From Phlebotomus papatasi (Eukaryota; Arthropoda; Insecta; Diptera; Psychodidae), in contig NC_077223.1 of NCBI RefSeq assembly GCF_024763615.1, positions 111,352,627 through 111,416,626 on the forward strand: a stretch of 64,000 bases of DNA, written 5' to 3'. Position 1 is the first letter of the stretch, and every line of letters begins with the position of its first letter. Both the position numbers and the translations under genes were made by a program. The notes below the pieces were generated by a model. It saw nothing but the letters and a program-made list of their open reading frames with translations. It did no database searches and was not told where the DNA came from. Below, one piece after another: positions 48,471 through 59,686 of this stretch.

Positions 48471-49812
48471 AAGTTAGAATCTAGATTATAGAAGAAAATT
48501 ATTTAATCCAAAGAGGAGTTTTTGGTCATACTGCTGTGGAAAAGAACCACAAAACACACTAAAAATATCCACCTATTTCATTTTCACACTCTAATTCAAA
48601 AAGAATAATCCAGTGGAAATCCTTGTGAAATGTTCTATTATGATTAAGTCATATGTATAAATATGAATTGTAAAAAAAGTTATTCAAATATGCAAACAGT
48701 TTTAAAGCACTTGCTTAATTTCTCTCACTTGTCACTAGAGTTGGTAAATTTCAAGAAATTTCATGAATTTCCGCCTAAAGGAGATGGCGACTGCTGTGAA
48801 ATTTCTGAAATTTTACCATCTATACTTGTCACAAATTCCCTGTTAACAATGAAAACACTATCAGGGTTAATTTTGCAAAAAGTCAATTTAATTGATAAAA
48901 TAATCTGCACAATGAATACACAATTGTGCTCAATTTAAAAAAAAATCAGAGACACAAGAGGCAGGAAAACAAATCATAGAAAAAAAAATCTGCAATCAAT
49001 TTTATTTCCCAGTTGGAAAATTGTTAGCTAAATGGGAACAACATTGGGGTTAAATTTGTCCCATAATGAACATGAAATTGAAATTTCACATTGTATGGCA
49101 ATTACGATGGCAATTTGCAAAAGTTTATGTCATGTTTTTTTCCTTTTATAAATTTTACTTCCAATTAATAATTTATCAATTGATTTTTTTTTAACAAAAG
49201 TTTCTTGCAAATTGTTGTGAAAAATGCGGCTGGAAAAAGATCGTTATGGAATTATTTGAATTATTTATTGGGAAAATTGCTGTAAAATGCGGCTTAGAGG
49301 ACGGAGAAGTAATGTGAACAAATAATGTTCAAGAGGATATACTTTGAAGAATCTCTTGTCATCAAACAAGAAGGACCTATTAAATTGTTTGGGTTTGCTG
49401 TACTTCTCGTTTTTTAGCCGATTATTAAAATTGAGGAGGATGTAAACAGTTGTAATGGAAGAGACTTCCAATGGCTATAATTGCAAACCTCCCACGAAAT
49501 TTCCCTTCTTGGTGATTTCCTCAGACATTGAGACTTGTGCTTGGGGAGACAAATTCCTTTCCACCCACTTGATGTTTTGCTGTGACGCCAGAAGGGGAGA
49601 CGCTAAAATTGACATAGAACCGCCCTCGTATGCTTCGGATCACCTCTATTTTTGCCACAAATCAATTCATCAGGTTCTAGAATTAACTTGAATGCGAAAA
49701 ACATAGAAGGATCAGAAATAGAAGTAAAAATAAAGACAAGAAAAATTCTAAACATTTCAACACAAAAAAAATTAATGAGTCAGTAAACCATGTTTTGGTT
49801 AGAAACATTTTA

Positions 49813-50060
49813 TAATAATAATAATAATGCTGGCACAACATTCCATGAAGGAACAAGGACGTCCCGCAAGGGGATTTTTAGACATGCATTATTATTTTTT
49901 GTTGTATGGGATGAGGTTGTCAGTCCAATGCCCGTGGAATCAAGTGCAGTGAAGCTCACTGGATACAATCGGAAAAATTGCTGGTGACGTAAAGGGGATT
50001 TGAACCCGGGACATTTGCATCATAGAGCGAGTGCTCTACCACTTGACCCATTGAGTGCTC
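49813..50060 (-). mobile_element. tRNA-derived SINE, copy 2
   Basis: Reverse orientation of the element at 13235-13522. The minus strand gives GCACTCAATGGGTCAAGTGG, the GAGCACTCGCTCTATGATGC segment, a B box with one changed base (GGTTCAAATCC), a shared body and a (TTA)n tail. The word AAACATTTTA at 49803-49812 and again at 50064-50073 is the likely target duplication. The B-box change suggests it may no longer be well transcribed. Not a functional tRNA gene. Confidence 0.9.
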
Positions 50061-50073
50061 TAAAAACATTTTA

Positions 50074-53000
50074 GTTTAACAAATTATTTGCTCCGTGAAA
50101 AATATAAAGAGTTTTAAACTCTGAACATTTTTTTTTTATACCAACCGTTTATTGCAATCTGTCTTAATATTAACATTCAGCAATTTTTTTAACAGGTTTT
50201 TAATTAAAATTGGTTGCTTTGGCTTTAAAAGTAAGAATCAAGTCCACTGACAAGTTCTTCTAAAATACGCCTATTTGGCATGGAATCACAGCCTGAGAGC
50301 GACATTTAAACTAAACTCTGAACATAAACTCCTAAAAACTAAATCATTCATATATAGTCTTTTATGAATTTACCTTTAAAAAACCGTGCTTATGTTTATT
50401 TTGAATTATCAGGAAAGACTTGGAGGAGAATTTCAAATGTTGAAAACTTTAAAATTCAGTATTTTTAATATAAGAGAAATCAAGGTTTCATTTTTTTGTC
50501 ATACATAGATTTCATGAATTTCCTTAAACGTAGAAAGTCATATTTAGTATTCAAAAAATATCATGAAAGTCGCACAGCGACGATTTTAATGGCGTTTTGA
50601 GTATATTTGGGTGTTTTGAAATAGAAATTTCCAAACAATGAATTATGGTTTCATCAAGTTAAACTACTGACTAGTAATATATTATGCTGAAGTAACCTAG
50701 ATATAATAAAATTTAATATATTTTTGGCTTTTAGAATATTTGTTTTCCCAGTACAGGCTGTAACTCGAATTACAAGTTCCTAAAATCTGGTATCAGTAAT
50801 CTAAATAAACTCACTGATTTATATCAGACAAAAATTGTGCTAAGACGTTCCTTATAAGCGTGAACTTATTCAAAAAAACTAACAAATTTTATAGGTATGA
50901 TTCTTTTGAATCTCTTTCTATCATCAAAAGTTCATTATAAATAGAAGTAAATACTCTAGTAGTCATAAGCAAATGTGCTAATGCTTTTTATTTGCAAGAT
51001 ATTGACGGAGTTCCAATGAAAAAAAGCATTAGAATCATATTGATGTTGGAAGAGCCAACAGATGAAAGAATTTCTCAATTCAATCCATTTACTTCATCCT
51101 GAATTTTTCTCCAATATCTTATACAAAAGATAAGAAAATATTGTAGAAGTAAAAATGTAAAATAAGAGTCATGGAAATATAATTTCTTTTAACACAAAAG
51201 TTTGTTTCAGACTTCTTTCCTCTCGCTTTACCATTCTCTTTGGGAAAGGAATATACAAAATTTATGTACATTGAAAAATAAATTCTCACAAAGAATTCAC
51301 TCTTCTTTTATTCTACATTATGTACAACAAGTCAGCCCTTAGCCATTTTACGCATATTTTGCACAAGACCTTGCATTTTGTACACTTTACAATTTCTTGG
51401 AGAAAAAATTGTGTATGAATATAAAATAATATATTACTGTGTGAGTGGGAAAAGTGGGTAAAAAGTGCCATGAAAAAGTCCTCCAAAGCTCCTAATAACC
51501 CTTAACACTTTTTCATGTGGCACTCACTTTTTGCACCCTTTACATTAGATTCTCATTGATTTCCCAGCACGTGATTTATCGATTGATCTTAGTCAATAAA
51601 TAAATATAAAGTTTCAGGGCAACATCGGCATTTGCCAAGAGTTTAACTTTCCCTGATGGAGATCTCTGTGGGAGATCTCAAATTAGCTCAGCTGTAAAAA
51701 GTTTCTTTGGTATCAAAACTGAAAAGCTGTATGAAACTTTTAACTCATTTTGCTGCAAGAGACACCAAGAATGGAGTGTTTTAGTGATAAAATCCGTTAA
51801 ATAATTTGTGAGTAAGTATAAGACTGAACTAGTAAATATTAGGAGTAAACATAGAAGTAATCATGTCATCTAATACAACTTAGCGTGAATTTCACTATAA
51901 AACAATTCTTTAAAAGTTTTCATAAAATTTGTGCCAATAATATTAATTTATTTGTTCCATTTTATTTTTTATTACTCCTCAATCTCAAAATCTCAAAACT
52001 AGAGCAGTATATAATACACTTTTTCATCTTAACACTGACCAGAGCTTACACGATAAAAGCTAACTTCCGGTCTTTGGTTGTCTCCCTAATAAAAAAAAAA
52101 CCTTATCTCCAATTGTTTTCTTTTTCTTATTCTTCACAACTCCTTCTTTCCCTTCCAAAACCATATTTTGTTTATTTATTTTATTTTATTTGAAAATGGA
52201 TTTTATGATTTTTTTATTCATATATTTCGTAAACTTTTCCCATTCGATTAATGACTTGCTTTGGCTATAAATATTTTCATATTGAAATCAGACCAGCATT
52301 TTTGAAAACATCTAGGTCAATACGCGTCATTCGTCTCAATTCAAAGAATGTAAAAGCACAAGTGATATTTTTATTCATCTTCGCCAAGTTCTCGCGAAAT
52401 ATTCATGATATTCGAGATATTTGAAATAATTATGCTATTCACCGAATTTTTGTTCTGTAATTTGCTAATGAAATGTGTCTTAGAAACGAGTACTTTCAAC
52501 TTGGTTACTTTGTACTTGAATGGAATAAGTTAATTATATTTTTCTATATGAAAAAGCACAGTTTTTCTTTTATGTAACTTCTGTAAATTATGCCTTTTAA
52601 CAAGAAGAATAAATTATCCAGAAATAAAAGAAAAGTCATATTTTTAATGCACTTTTCAGGAATTTTTCTTCAACTAACTAGACGAAAGAATTCTTACACT
52701 GCATCATCATTATCTCATTCTTTCTACAAAGTTGAGCATTTCGTTTTTGCAGTATCTTCGAAAATAATGTTGTAAAAACCCTCCCCATTAATGCTGAATG
52801 AATCGTGAAAACTCAAAATAAAAAAAAAATAAGAGCCGGGGAAGCTTCTTCCTCTTGTGTTGCATAAAGTACTGAACAACTTCGCTGAACTAACATTTAG
52901 GGGGCAGAAGTTGGGAAAATGTTGATGAATGCAAGTACAGTTCTAGTTAACAGTAGACCCTTCATGGTCTCTTAAGCTCTCTTGGTAGGATTGAATGGGT

Positions 53001-53909
53001 TTTGTGGGTTTCCTATTTTACTGTGGAAAACTATTGCAAAATTCAAAAGGCCATTCACATGGAAGGACTGTAAATGGAACTTTTTAAAAATCGAAACGGG
53101 AAGAAAGAAAACACAAGTTTTCACTCTAAACTTTGCACTGGAATCCCATATACATGTAGCTCACATATCCATCTGTCTTTAATTGTTTTCCCACCAAAAA
53201 CGGTGGTATTGTGAGACAAAAGTTCCCCTATTCATTGTGGTAAAAAGTGCAGAAAAAGCAGGAAAATAGAAAGCTAATTAAGAAGAGTCATTCAGTAACT
53301 GACAATCTCAAAGTTCTCCTCAAACAGAGAAATTCAGAAGGAAATCCAACCCTTGTGCTTCTCCATCTGCAGCATTACAGTTGATAATGGATTAAACAAC
53401 AAAGGTATTTTTTACAATCGAGAAAATACAGCTTCCAGCGGTACTTTATCAAACAATATACTATACATAAAATTGTAATCACGTTTAACGACCGTCTATG
53501 GAATGACTTCGTTTTAGCAGGAAAATAGTTATTTGAGCTTAGAGTTTTATGGCGTCATCAAAAAAGCAATTTATTAAGTAAAGTTCTGATCAAATCACAA
53601 ATTTATTGAATAAAAATTCAATTTTGAACTCCTAAAATTATTAAATCCAAAATTGAATTTATGAGAAAAATTTCTAATTTCAATTTTATCTTAATTTTGC
53701 GAAATTAAAATTAAGCTTATTACATTAAAAAATAATTTATTTTATTTTTTTATTTAAAATGAATTGTAAATGTAAATGACTTCGTGTTTAAAAATGTTTT
53801 CCAACTGTACCAATCCATACTAAGTAAGTGAACTTTTTTGTAGAATTTGTGTATAGTTTTTTTGTCTGTCAAACAAAAAGCCAAACAGCCTCTATGACTA
53901 GGTTTTTCT

Positions 53910-53912
<3 letters not shown>
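50074..53912. other. AT-rich intergenic stretch
   Basis: No gene, repeat family or inverted-repeat element was recognised. Open frames of 60-100 codons (for example 51885-52193 plus, rich in Phe, Leu and Lys) are what AT-rich DNA gives by chance. Confidence 0.5.

Positions 53913-53955
<43 letters not shown>
53913..53955. repeat. (CT)n microsatellite
   Basis: An uninterrupted CT dinucleotide run of about 43 bp, directly upstream of the repeat-family copy at 53960. Confidence 0.95.
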
Positions 53956-53959
<4 letters not shown>

Positions 53960-54150
53960 GCATACCGTCCTCTCCATTTAGTGACATACGTACATATGGT
54001 CACAAAATATACAACCTGAGAAGAGATTTTCGGGATTTTCTGTCGTTTTCATTCCGAAGTAGGTTAGTACTGACGCTAAGACGGCGATGACCACACGGAG
54101 GGTGTTCCAAAAAACAGAGAGATGATAATAAATAAATAAATAATAATACT
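53960..54150 (+). repeat. Interspersed repeat, GACGCTAAGACGG family, copy 3
   Basis: Plus strand. TATACAACCTGAGAAGAG, then a TCGTTTT word, then GACGCTAAGACGGCGATGAC and GGAGGGTGTTCC, ending in an AATA-rich microsatellite. The order matches the minus strand of 2760-2552 with moderate divergence. A body ending in a variable simple repeat suggests a non-LTR 3' end. Confidence 0.55.
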
Positions 54151-54198
54151 AATTATAAATTTGTATATATAAATAAAAAATTAAAATAAAACTAAGAG

Positions 54199-54420
54199 TA
54201 GGGGAAAGCGCGCTACCTTCGGACGACTCAAGCTTCGCACAATTCAATTTTTTCTCTATGTTCCTTATGGATTTCACTCATAGCTCTTTTCTGAAAATTT
54301 GAGGCATTGGATTACCTATTAAGATACAATATTATAATGGGCCAAATTCATTTATAACACATCGTAAAAAAAGAATTTGTGCGAAACATAAATCGTCCTA
54401 AGGTAGTGCGCTTTCCCCTA
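54199..54420. mobile_element. TAGGG-terminus MITE, family 3
   Basis: 222 bp. Left end TAGGGGAAAGCGCGCTACCT and minus-strand right end TAGGGGAAAGCGCACTACCT. Both arms continue into GGACGA and TTCGCACAA, giving arms of about 55 bp. Both ends begin at TA. The centre is AT-rich and non-coding. Confidence 0.9.
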
Positions 54421-55130
54421 GTGTTAATAATATATACTTATAATATTAAAACATATGTATATCTACGCTTATAATATTACTGTCGGAGTCTAAGAACACG
54501 CTAAACTTTTTTAAAAGAGACATCGATACTTTTGAGTAGGTTGTTCTTTGGCAATTTATCCAGCAAAATAAGACTTCAGTGTTCAATAAACTGACTCTCT
54601 GATCAATTTTTAATGCAAGTTTGCCATGGAGCGTAATAAAATCAATTTTAAACTCTCTAGAAATGTATTGCAAAGTCAGTGAAAAACATGTGGGGAGTCT
54701 CGGAATGGAAAGAGGTCGGTCAAGGTGAGAGGCAGGTTGACCTTTTCTTCAAATGTCCTCCATGTCACCATTTGTCTGAAAATCCACCAAGTTCTTCCTC
54801 TCGGAACCTCATTTTGTTCTCGAGTTGTGTGCGAATTAATATTTCATACGCCACTCCATTGTTTGGGCTGCAAACAGCAAAGTGAACACCGTAGAGTAGA
54901 CGATGTCGTGAGTGCGTAAAATTCGCCCACCGGACATGGCATTTGGGCCATCCAGAGCTTTCATTTGCATAGATTATAGATTGTGCTCAACAACTCATCC
55001 GCACTAATCACGTGAGAAATTTGAGGCTTTTTTCTAAATAACCTAATCTCCTATGAGTAATTTAACAGCAACCTCAAAGAGCTATAATTTTTTAAATCCA
55101 TTTGAAATCTACATATCTATAAATTTTGGG
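54421..55130. other. Spacer between MITEs, no gene seen
   Basis: AT-rich at first, then a less AT-rich part (54680-54960) with overlapping open frames of 62-68 codons and no motif. Nothing can be supported. Confidence 0.4.
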
Positions 55131-55390
55131 TAGGGTAAAGTGATATAATTTGGAATTAGTGTTACAAGTTGGACAATTGGCCGGTACAAGTTGGACATGG
55201 CTTTTTTCTTGATAAATACAGTAGAAAACTTGTTTTTAAGGACAGGGAACCAAATTATAAGCATTTAATTAGCATTAAAAATATACAAATAAAAATGAAG
55301 TACTAAATTTATCAAGACAAATAGCCCTGTCCAAATTGTACCATTGTCCAACTTGCACCACTGCACTGTCCAACTTGTACCACTTGGATT
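55131..55390. mobile_element. TAGGG-terminus MITE, family 4, right end eroded
   Basis: The left end begins TAGGGTAAAGTGATATAATT. The left arm carries TACAAGTTGGACAA and TACAAGTTGGACAT about 20 bp apart, then CTTGATAAAT. The right side, on the minus strand, carries GGTACAAGTTGGACAG, GTGCAAGTTGGACAA, then CTTGATAAAT, but the outer TAGGG is lost. It is a clear inverted pair with tandem motifs in each arm. Confidence 0.8.
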
Positions 55391-56786
55391 TTGTAATTTC
55401 CACTTGAAAAATAAAATGATAGTATAATAATAAAATTAAATCAAATCAAAAGTTTTGGAAAACTATCATCCAACTTTTGTCCTTCGTCTTTCTTAATAAT
55501 ACCATTACCATAAAATCTTACATCAAATTGCTTTGAAGAAATATTTTCAATTCAACTTAATATCGTTATTAAATCAACTATAAGTTTAAGCAAATTTTGC
55601 AAGTTTTTTTTATAAATTCTATAAACCGTGCTGAAGTAATTTTCAAGAAAACATTCTATAGAAAAGAGCTCTATTGCAATTTTGAATGGAAAATGTAAAA
55701 AGCTTCCGAAAATGCTTTCAATTTAATTTTGTGAAAGCTTACTTGAAAGTAACTGAAAGTTCTTAACTATAAATCGTTTACTTGAAGAATATTCATGCAT
55801 GAATTGAAAATGTTGAACTTTAAAGAATATAAATAGCTCTACAGGGTATTGAATTATCATAAGAGTATACAATGAAGCTTATATTTAAGTAAGTAGTAAA
55901 ATTCTTACATTTAAAAAGCTTTCGAACAACGCATTTGACTAACTGCGAGACTAGTACCTATAAGAAATTTGAAAAATATATACTTTATTTCTAATCGATT
56001 CATTGCTTGTTTATAACCGGTTGTACCTGATTTTTAAAGTGCTAGTTTTTTAAGAAATTTTGAAGTGAAGTCAAATTAAAAGGAGCCTTATCCAAATTAA
56101 AAAATGCAACTTTCAAAGTTGTTCAATCTTTGATATTGAGAAATTGGAAATCTTGAGGAGATATTTCTAACCGTTTGGCTGTAGCTCTTTTAACGATCCC
56201 TAAACGGCTATACCCTCACTTTAATAAACATAATGAGGTGGCCCCAAGAAGCAAAATAGCTGCTTTATAGAAAAAATACTTTATCAACTCTTTTAATGCA
56301 TCTTTGATAGACTTACAATGAGAATTTTTTGTTGAAATTCCTGTAAAAGCTCTTGAGCCCCTTCAGAGTGCGCCAGTTTACTTTTAATCTCGTGACGGTT
56401 CTATAACGCCTTATTTAGAGAATTCTACAAGACTAGGTATATTAAGAAAAAATTGTTTCTTGGATTGGAATTAACTGATGTCATCGTCATTGTATAATTT
56501 TTAGTGAGTTCGAGCAAGAATTAAAATCTTTTTAATAATTTTGAGAACAAAAACTTTATATGAAAAAAAAACAGATATGTTTCTATTTTTCTGATGCATC
56601 AGATGCACATTTTTGAAGTAATTTAAACATTCTACATTTTTTAGAGATCAGAGAACAAAATTCAGAAACTGTATCTTATAAAATATTCCAGTTTAATTAA
56701 GATTTTTGTACTGCAATTGATCATCAAAGAGTATCGGTATTTCAAATTAATTTTACTTTTGCTGTATGAAGCCCGATAATTTCACT
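55391..56786. other. Spacer between MITEs, no gene seen
   Basis: AT-rich throughout with no long open frame. I see no repeat signature or exon. Confidence 0.45.
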
Positions 56787-57162
56787 TAGGGTAGAGTCAG
56801 TACTTTTCGCCACCATTAAGCTTTAGGGGCCTCGTAAGGGGTGATATTTTTGTCAGACTAAAATGAATTTTTGTATAAAGATACTTTGAAGCAATCTATA
56901 TATCTAAGATACGTCTCGAGAATTTTAGAGAATCTCATTGAAAAATATGCATTTTCCCCAATTATGCTTGTTTCAGTACTTTTCGCCACCTGTTTTAAAA
57001 CGAATTTCAATTAATTAAGAAACGTAATAACGTATTGGGATATTAGAACAGAACATATTATGAGTGTTGAAATGCTACTTATTCTTAAATGCCTTAAATT
57101 AGTTGTTATGTATTAGGTGGCGAAAAAGTGCTTACATGGCTAAAAAGGCTGACTCTACCTTA
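56787..57162. mobile_element. TAGGG-terminus MITE, family 5
   Basis: 376 bp. Left end TAGGGTAGAGTCAGTACTTT followed by TCGCCACC. Minus-strand right end TAAGGTAGAGTCAGCCTTTT, with TTCGCCACCTAA a little further in. A further direct copy of CAGTACTTTTCGCCACC lies inside at about 56974-56990, so the element may be composite or carry repeated binding motifs. Confidence 0.8.
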
Positions 57163-58114
57163 AATATCGTTTATGTTTCATTCGCATTGAGAGCAAAATT
57201 TAATATATTTTATTCAATTTAAAGGATTACTAAAAGAAAAGTTGGAAATGTTCAATTTTCTTAATTTTCTGTTTACTAATAGCTTTTAATACCGTGCAAA
57301 TTATACACACGATGAGTATAAATCTTCGATCTAAACAGCGCGTAACCATTCCTAATACTTTGAGTTTAGTCACTTTGAGGGTTTAAGATTGATTAATAGA
57401 TTTTTCTTCTTGACTTTGATTATTCATCATACAAAAGCTCACCTAGTTACAGTGTAGTCGTTTGTTTGAACAAACTTCGTCGTTTGATTTGTCGGTAAAT
57501 ATTTTGAGATTTGAAATATTATGGTTTCTGTGGTATTTATAGAGCATAAATCCACAACTCTGTGGTCAAACAGTCGTTTGCAGGATGCAAAAAGTGTGGG
57601 TGCCTGCCCCCAAAGGTAATCAAAACGCGCAATGGCGAAATTTTATTTAATGCTAACACACAAACGCATTTCACTCACTGATTTTAATTATGACCAATTC
57701 AATTTTGTGCACCGCAGCTAGAAAAATTTCCGCGGATTTGCTCCTCCCTTGCGGTTCGCTAAATTTACCCACAAAATTTCTATGGATGCAATTCTCACCT
57801 GCATTCAATTAGTTCGCGTGTTACCAACATGGAGTTTTGTACAAACATTGCGGAATTATTTTTTTCTATAGGAGTTGGGGATGCAATTATGTTGGGGAAA
57901 AAAGCTCAATGGAAGATTCATTAGAATTTTTCATTTTGCTTTCCTGCTGAGAACTTTCCCATGCGCGAAAATTGAGGAAATTAAACTTTGGCAAAGGCAA
58001 ATCAGTCTCACTCAGCAGAGAATTCGTAATATTTTCGGTGAGACATCTAAATATTTGCACTGATGGTGGTAACGATGAAAATCTATATGTTCATGAATGA
58101 GCTCGATCATTCTA
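57163..58114. other. Spacer, no gene seen
   Basis: The 57560-57860 part is less AT-rich and contains several CG dinucleotides but no coding motif. It may be regulatory. Nothing firmer can be said. Confidence 0.4.
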
Positions 58115-58351
58115 TGAACACTTAAAGACGAGTACGGCACCGATTTCCCAAAAACAAAAAGATTTTTTTTTTGACTATGGAAAATTGTTCTGTTCTTTAA
58201 ATGTAAGAGGATAAGAGGAATGTAAGAGGACTGTAGTCTATTTGTCGTGGTTTTCCAATAAACTTAAACTTACACTTAAATAGTCAGAAAAAGGGTTTTT
58301 GTTATTGGGACATCGAGGACACCAATGTACAAGTCGTCCTTAAATCATTAA
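58115..58351. mobile_element. Diverged relative of the piggyBac-like MITE
   Basis: The right end on the minus strand, TTAATGATTTAAGGACGACT, and the left end, TGAACACTTAAAGACGAGTA, resemble the ends of the element at 43118-43263. Only the right end keeps a full TTAA. The interior is longer and not clearly alignable, so this is tentative. Confidence 0.4.
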
Positions 58352-58841
58352 AGCGTGTCTAAAAAGTTCCTAGTTACAAAAATAGACCATGCAAAAAAAC
58401 AAATATTACAAATATAAAACAAGGATTTTTATAAGTAGGTTTACATTATGTGTACCTCATATACTTCGGGAGAGTAACACAATAGGATCCAATAAGCTTG
58501 CTTTGATCCAATCTACTTCTTTGAAATATGCTCAACTTTTCATCACTCCCAATCATTTTTGGCATATCTTCCTCTAAACCCCTCTTTTACGGTACCAACA
58601 CTTTTCTTTAAAAATTAGAAATTATAAATTTTTATATAAATAATTAGAAATTATAAACTTAAAAACAAGTTACACATTATGAAATGATTTCTAAAATCCC
58701 TAATAAGACTTCAAAAAATTAGGCTCCCAATAAATCGTTTAATTATATTTTATTTTTATTTTTTTTTGTGACTTAAATCACAAAATTTAGTAAATCAATA
58801 TTAAAGGCATTTTTACACAGATGTATTATAAATTTTTTTGT

Positions 58842-59010
58842 AAGGTAAGTGAAACATGTATCGACCTTTAAATTTGTTGTTAACCCAAATAAAATATTTA
58901 AGAACTATTGGTTGCTTTTTACTAATTATTTTTTATAAAATGTATTATTATTAGTCACTAATGGAACACATGTTGCAAGAGATAATTCGGTAAAAGCAAC
59001 GAAGCAACTG
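58842..59010. mobile_element. MITE, TATCGATCATGA family, copy 2 (decayed)
   Basis: It begins GGTAAGTGAAACATGTATCG, like the left arms of the copies at 41288 and 61731. The interior (TTGCTTTTTACTAATTATTT, then TGCAAGAGATAATTCGGTAA) aligns with the interior of copy 1. The right arm is no longer recognisable. Confidence 0.6.
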
Positions 59011-59116
59011 TCATATTTGAAATTTGACATAAAAAACGTATGTATAATTTTTTTGTGTGTACAGAAAAATGTTCAACACTCATAATTTTATTTAAAAGCA
59101 TAGTATTTATTTTCAG

Positions 59117-59162
59117 TTAATGCCCAGTGCACAATAACTTTTAATTTGTAAACATCTTTTTG
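59117..59162. mobile_element. MITE, TTATGCCCAG-end family, fragment
   Basis: A single end is present: TTAATGCCCAGTGCACAATA, then ACTTTTAATTTGTAAACATC, the terminal motif of the copies at 802-984 and 59538-59686. No matching second end was found. Confidence 0.6.
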
Positions 59163-59272
59163 CGTATTTTAGTTTTCTTTTACTAATCAATTCGTTGTTC
59201 TTTTGTTAAAAATGTGATAATAATTTAAATATAGCCGAGCCAGAAAATATTTGCTGAATGTATATAACTCAA

Positions 59273-59488
59273 TAGGGGAAAATGGGACATCACCAAACAC
59301 GGGGTAGCACCAAACACTAATATTTATTTCTAAACTATTTGGACTATCTCGACCATTTCTTCAGTGGACAAGCACCTCTATAATGCCTAAAAACTTTTAT
59401 AATTCTTTTTCTGTGAAGTTGGATATCCCATTAAATAATTGCAGTGTTTGGTGCTACCCCGTGTTTGGTGGTGCCCCATTTTCCCCTA
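59273..59488. mobile_element. TAGGG-terminus MITE, family 6
   Basis: 216 bp. Left end TAGGGGAAAATGGGACATCA; minus-strand right end TAGGGGAAAATGGGGCACCA. Both arms contain CACCAAACACGGGGTAGCACCAAACAC-like sequence, that is, the word CACCAAACAC twice about 17 bp apart. Near-perfect arms of about 50 bp suggest recent activity. Ends at TA. Confidence 0.92.
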
Positions 59489-59537
59489 CATATTGCAATA
59501 AACTTTGGGTCGAAAAGAAAAAAAAAATAGTGAGAGT

Positions 59538-59686
59538 GATGCCTAGCGTACAATAACTTTTGTTTTGATATGTTTTTCACTTTTCAATAAGAGTGGAAGA
59601 GATCTAAATATAGTTATCTCACTCATTCTCATAGGAAGTTCCAAAAACATGTTTACAAAACAAAAATGAATGTGCATCGAGCATAA
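59538..59686. mobile_element. MITE, TTATGCCCAG-end family, copy B
   Basis: The left end ATGCCTAGCGTACAATAACT and the minus-strand right end TTATGCTCGATGCACATTCA flank a centre with AAGAGTGGAAGAGATCTAAA and CTCATTCTCATAGGAA, as in the copy at 802-984. About 149 bp, with no coding capacity. Confidence 0.7.

Larger units (their letters stand above)
41523..49802. other. Intergenic stretch with scattered small elements
   Basis: No gene can be supported. It holds a piggyBac-like MITE (43118), a probable interspersed repeat (44100-44520) and a foldback element (48325), listed separately. 42330-42620, 43560-43870, 45270-45510 and 46600-46830 are less AT-rich, with open frames lacking motifs. The rest is AT-rich and featureless to my reading. 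Confidence 0.45.

Noticed and set aside
49980..50060. Possible tRNA gene on the minus strand
   Set aside because: It is the head of the second SINE copy, with a mutated B box.
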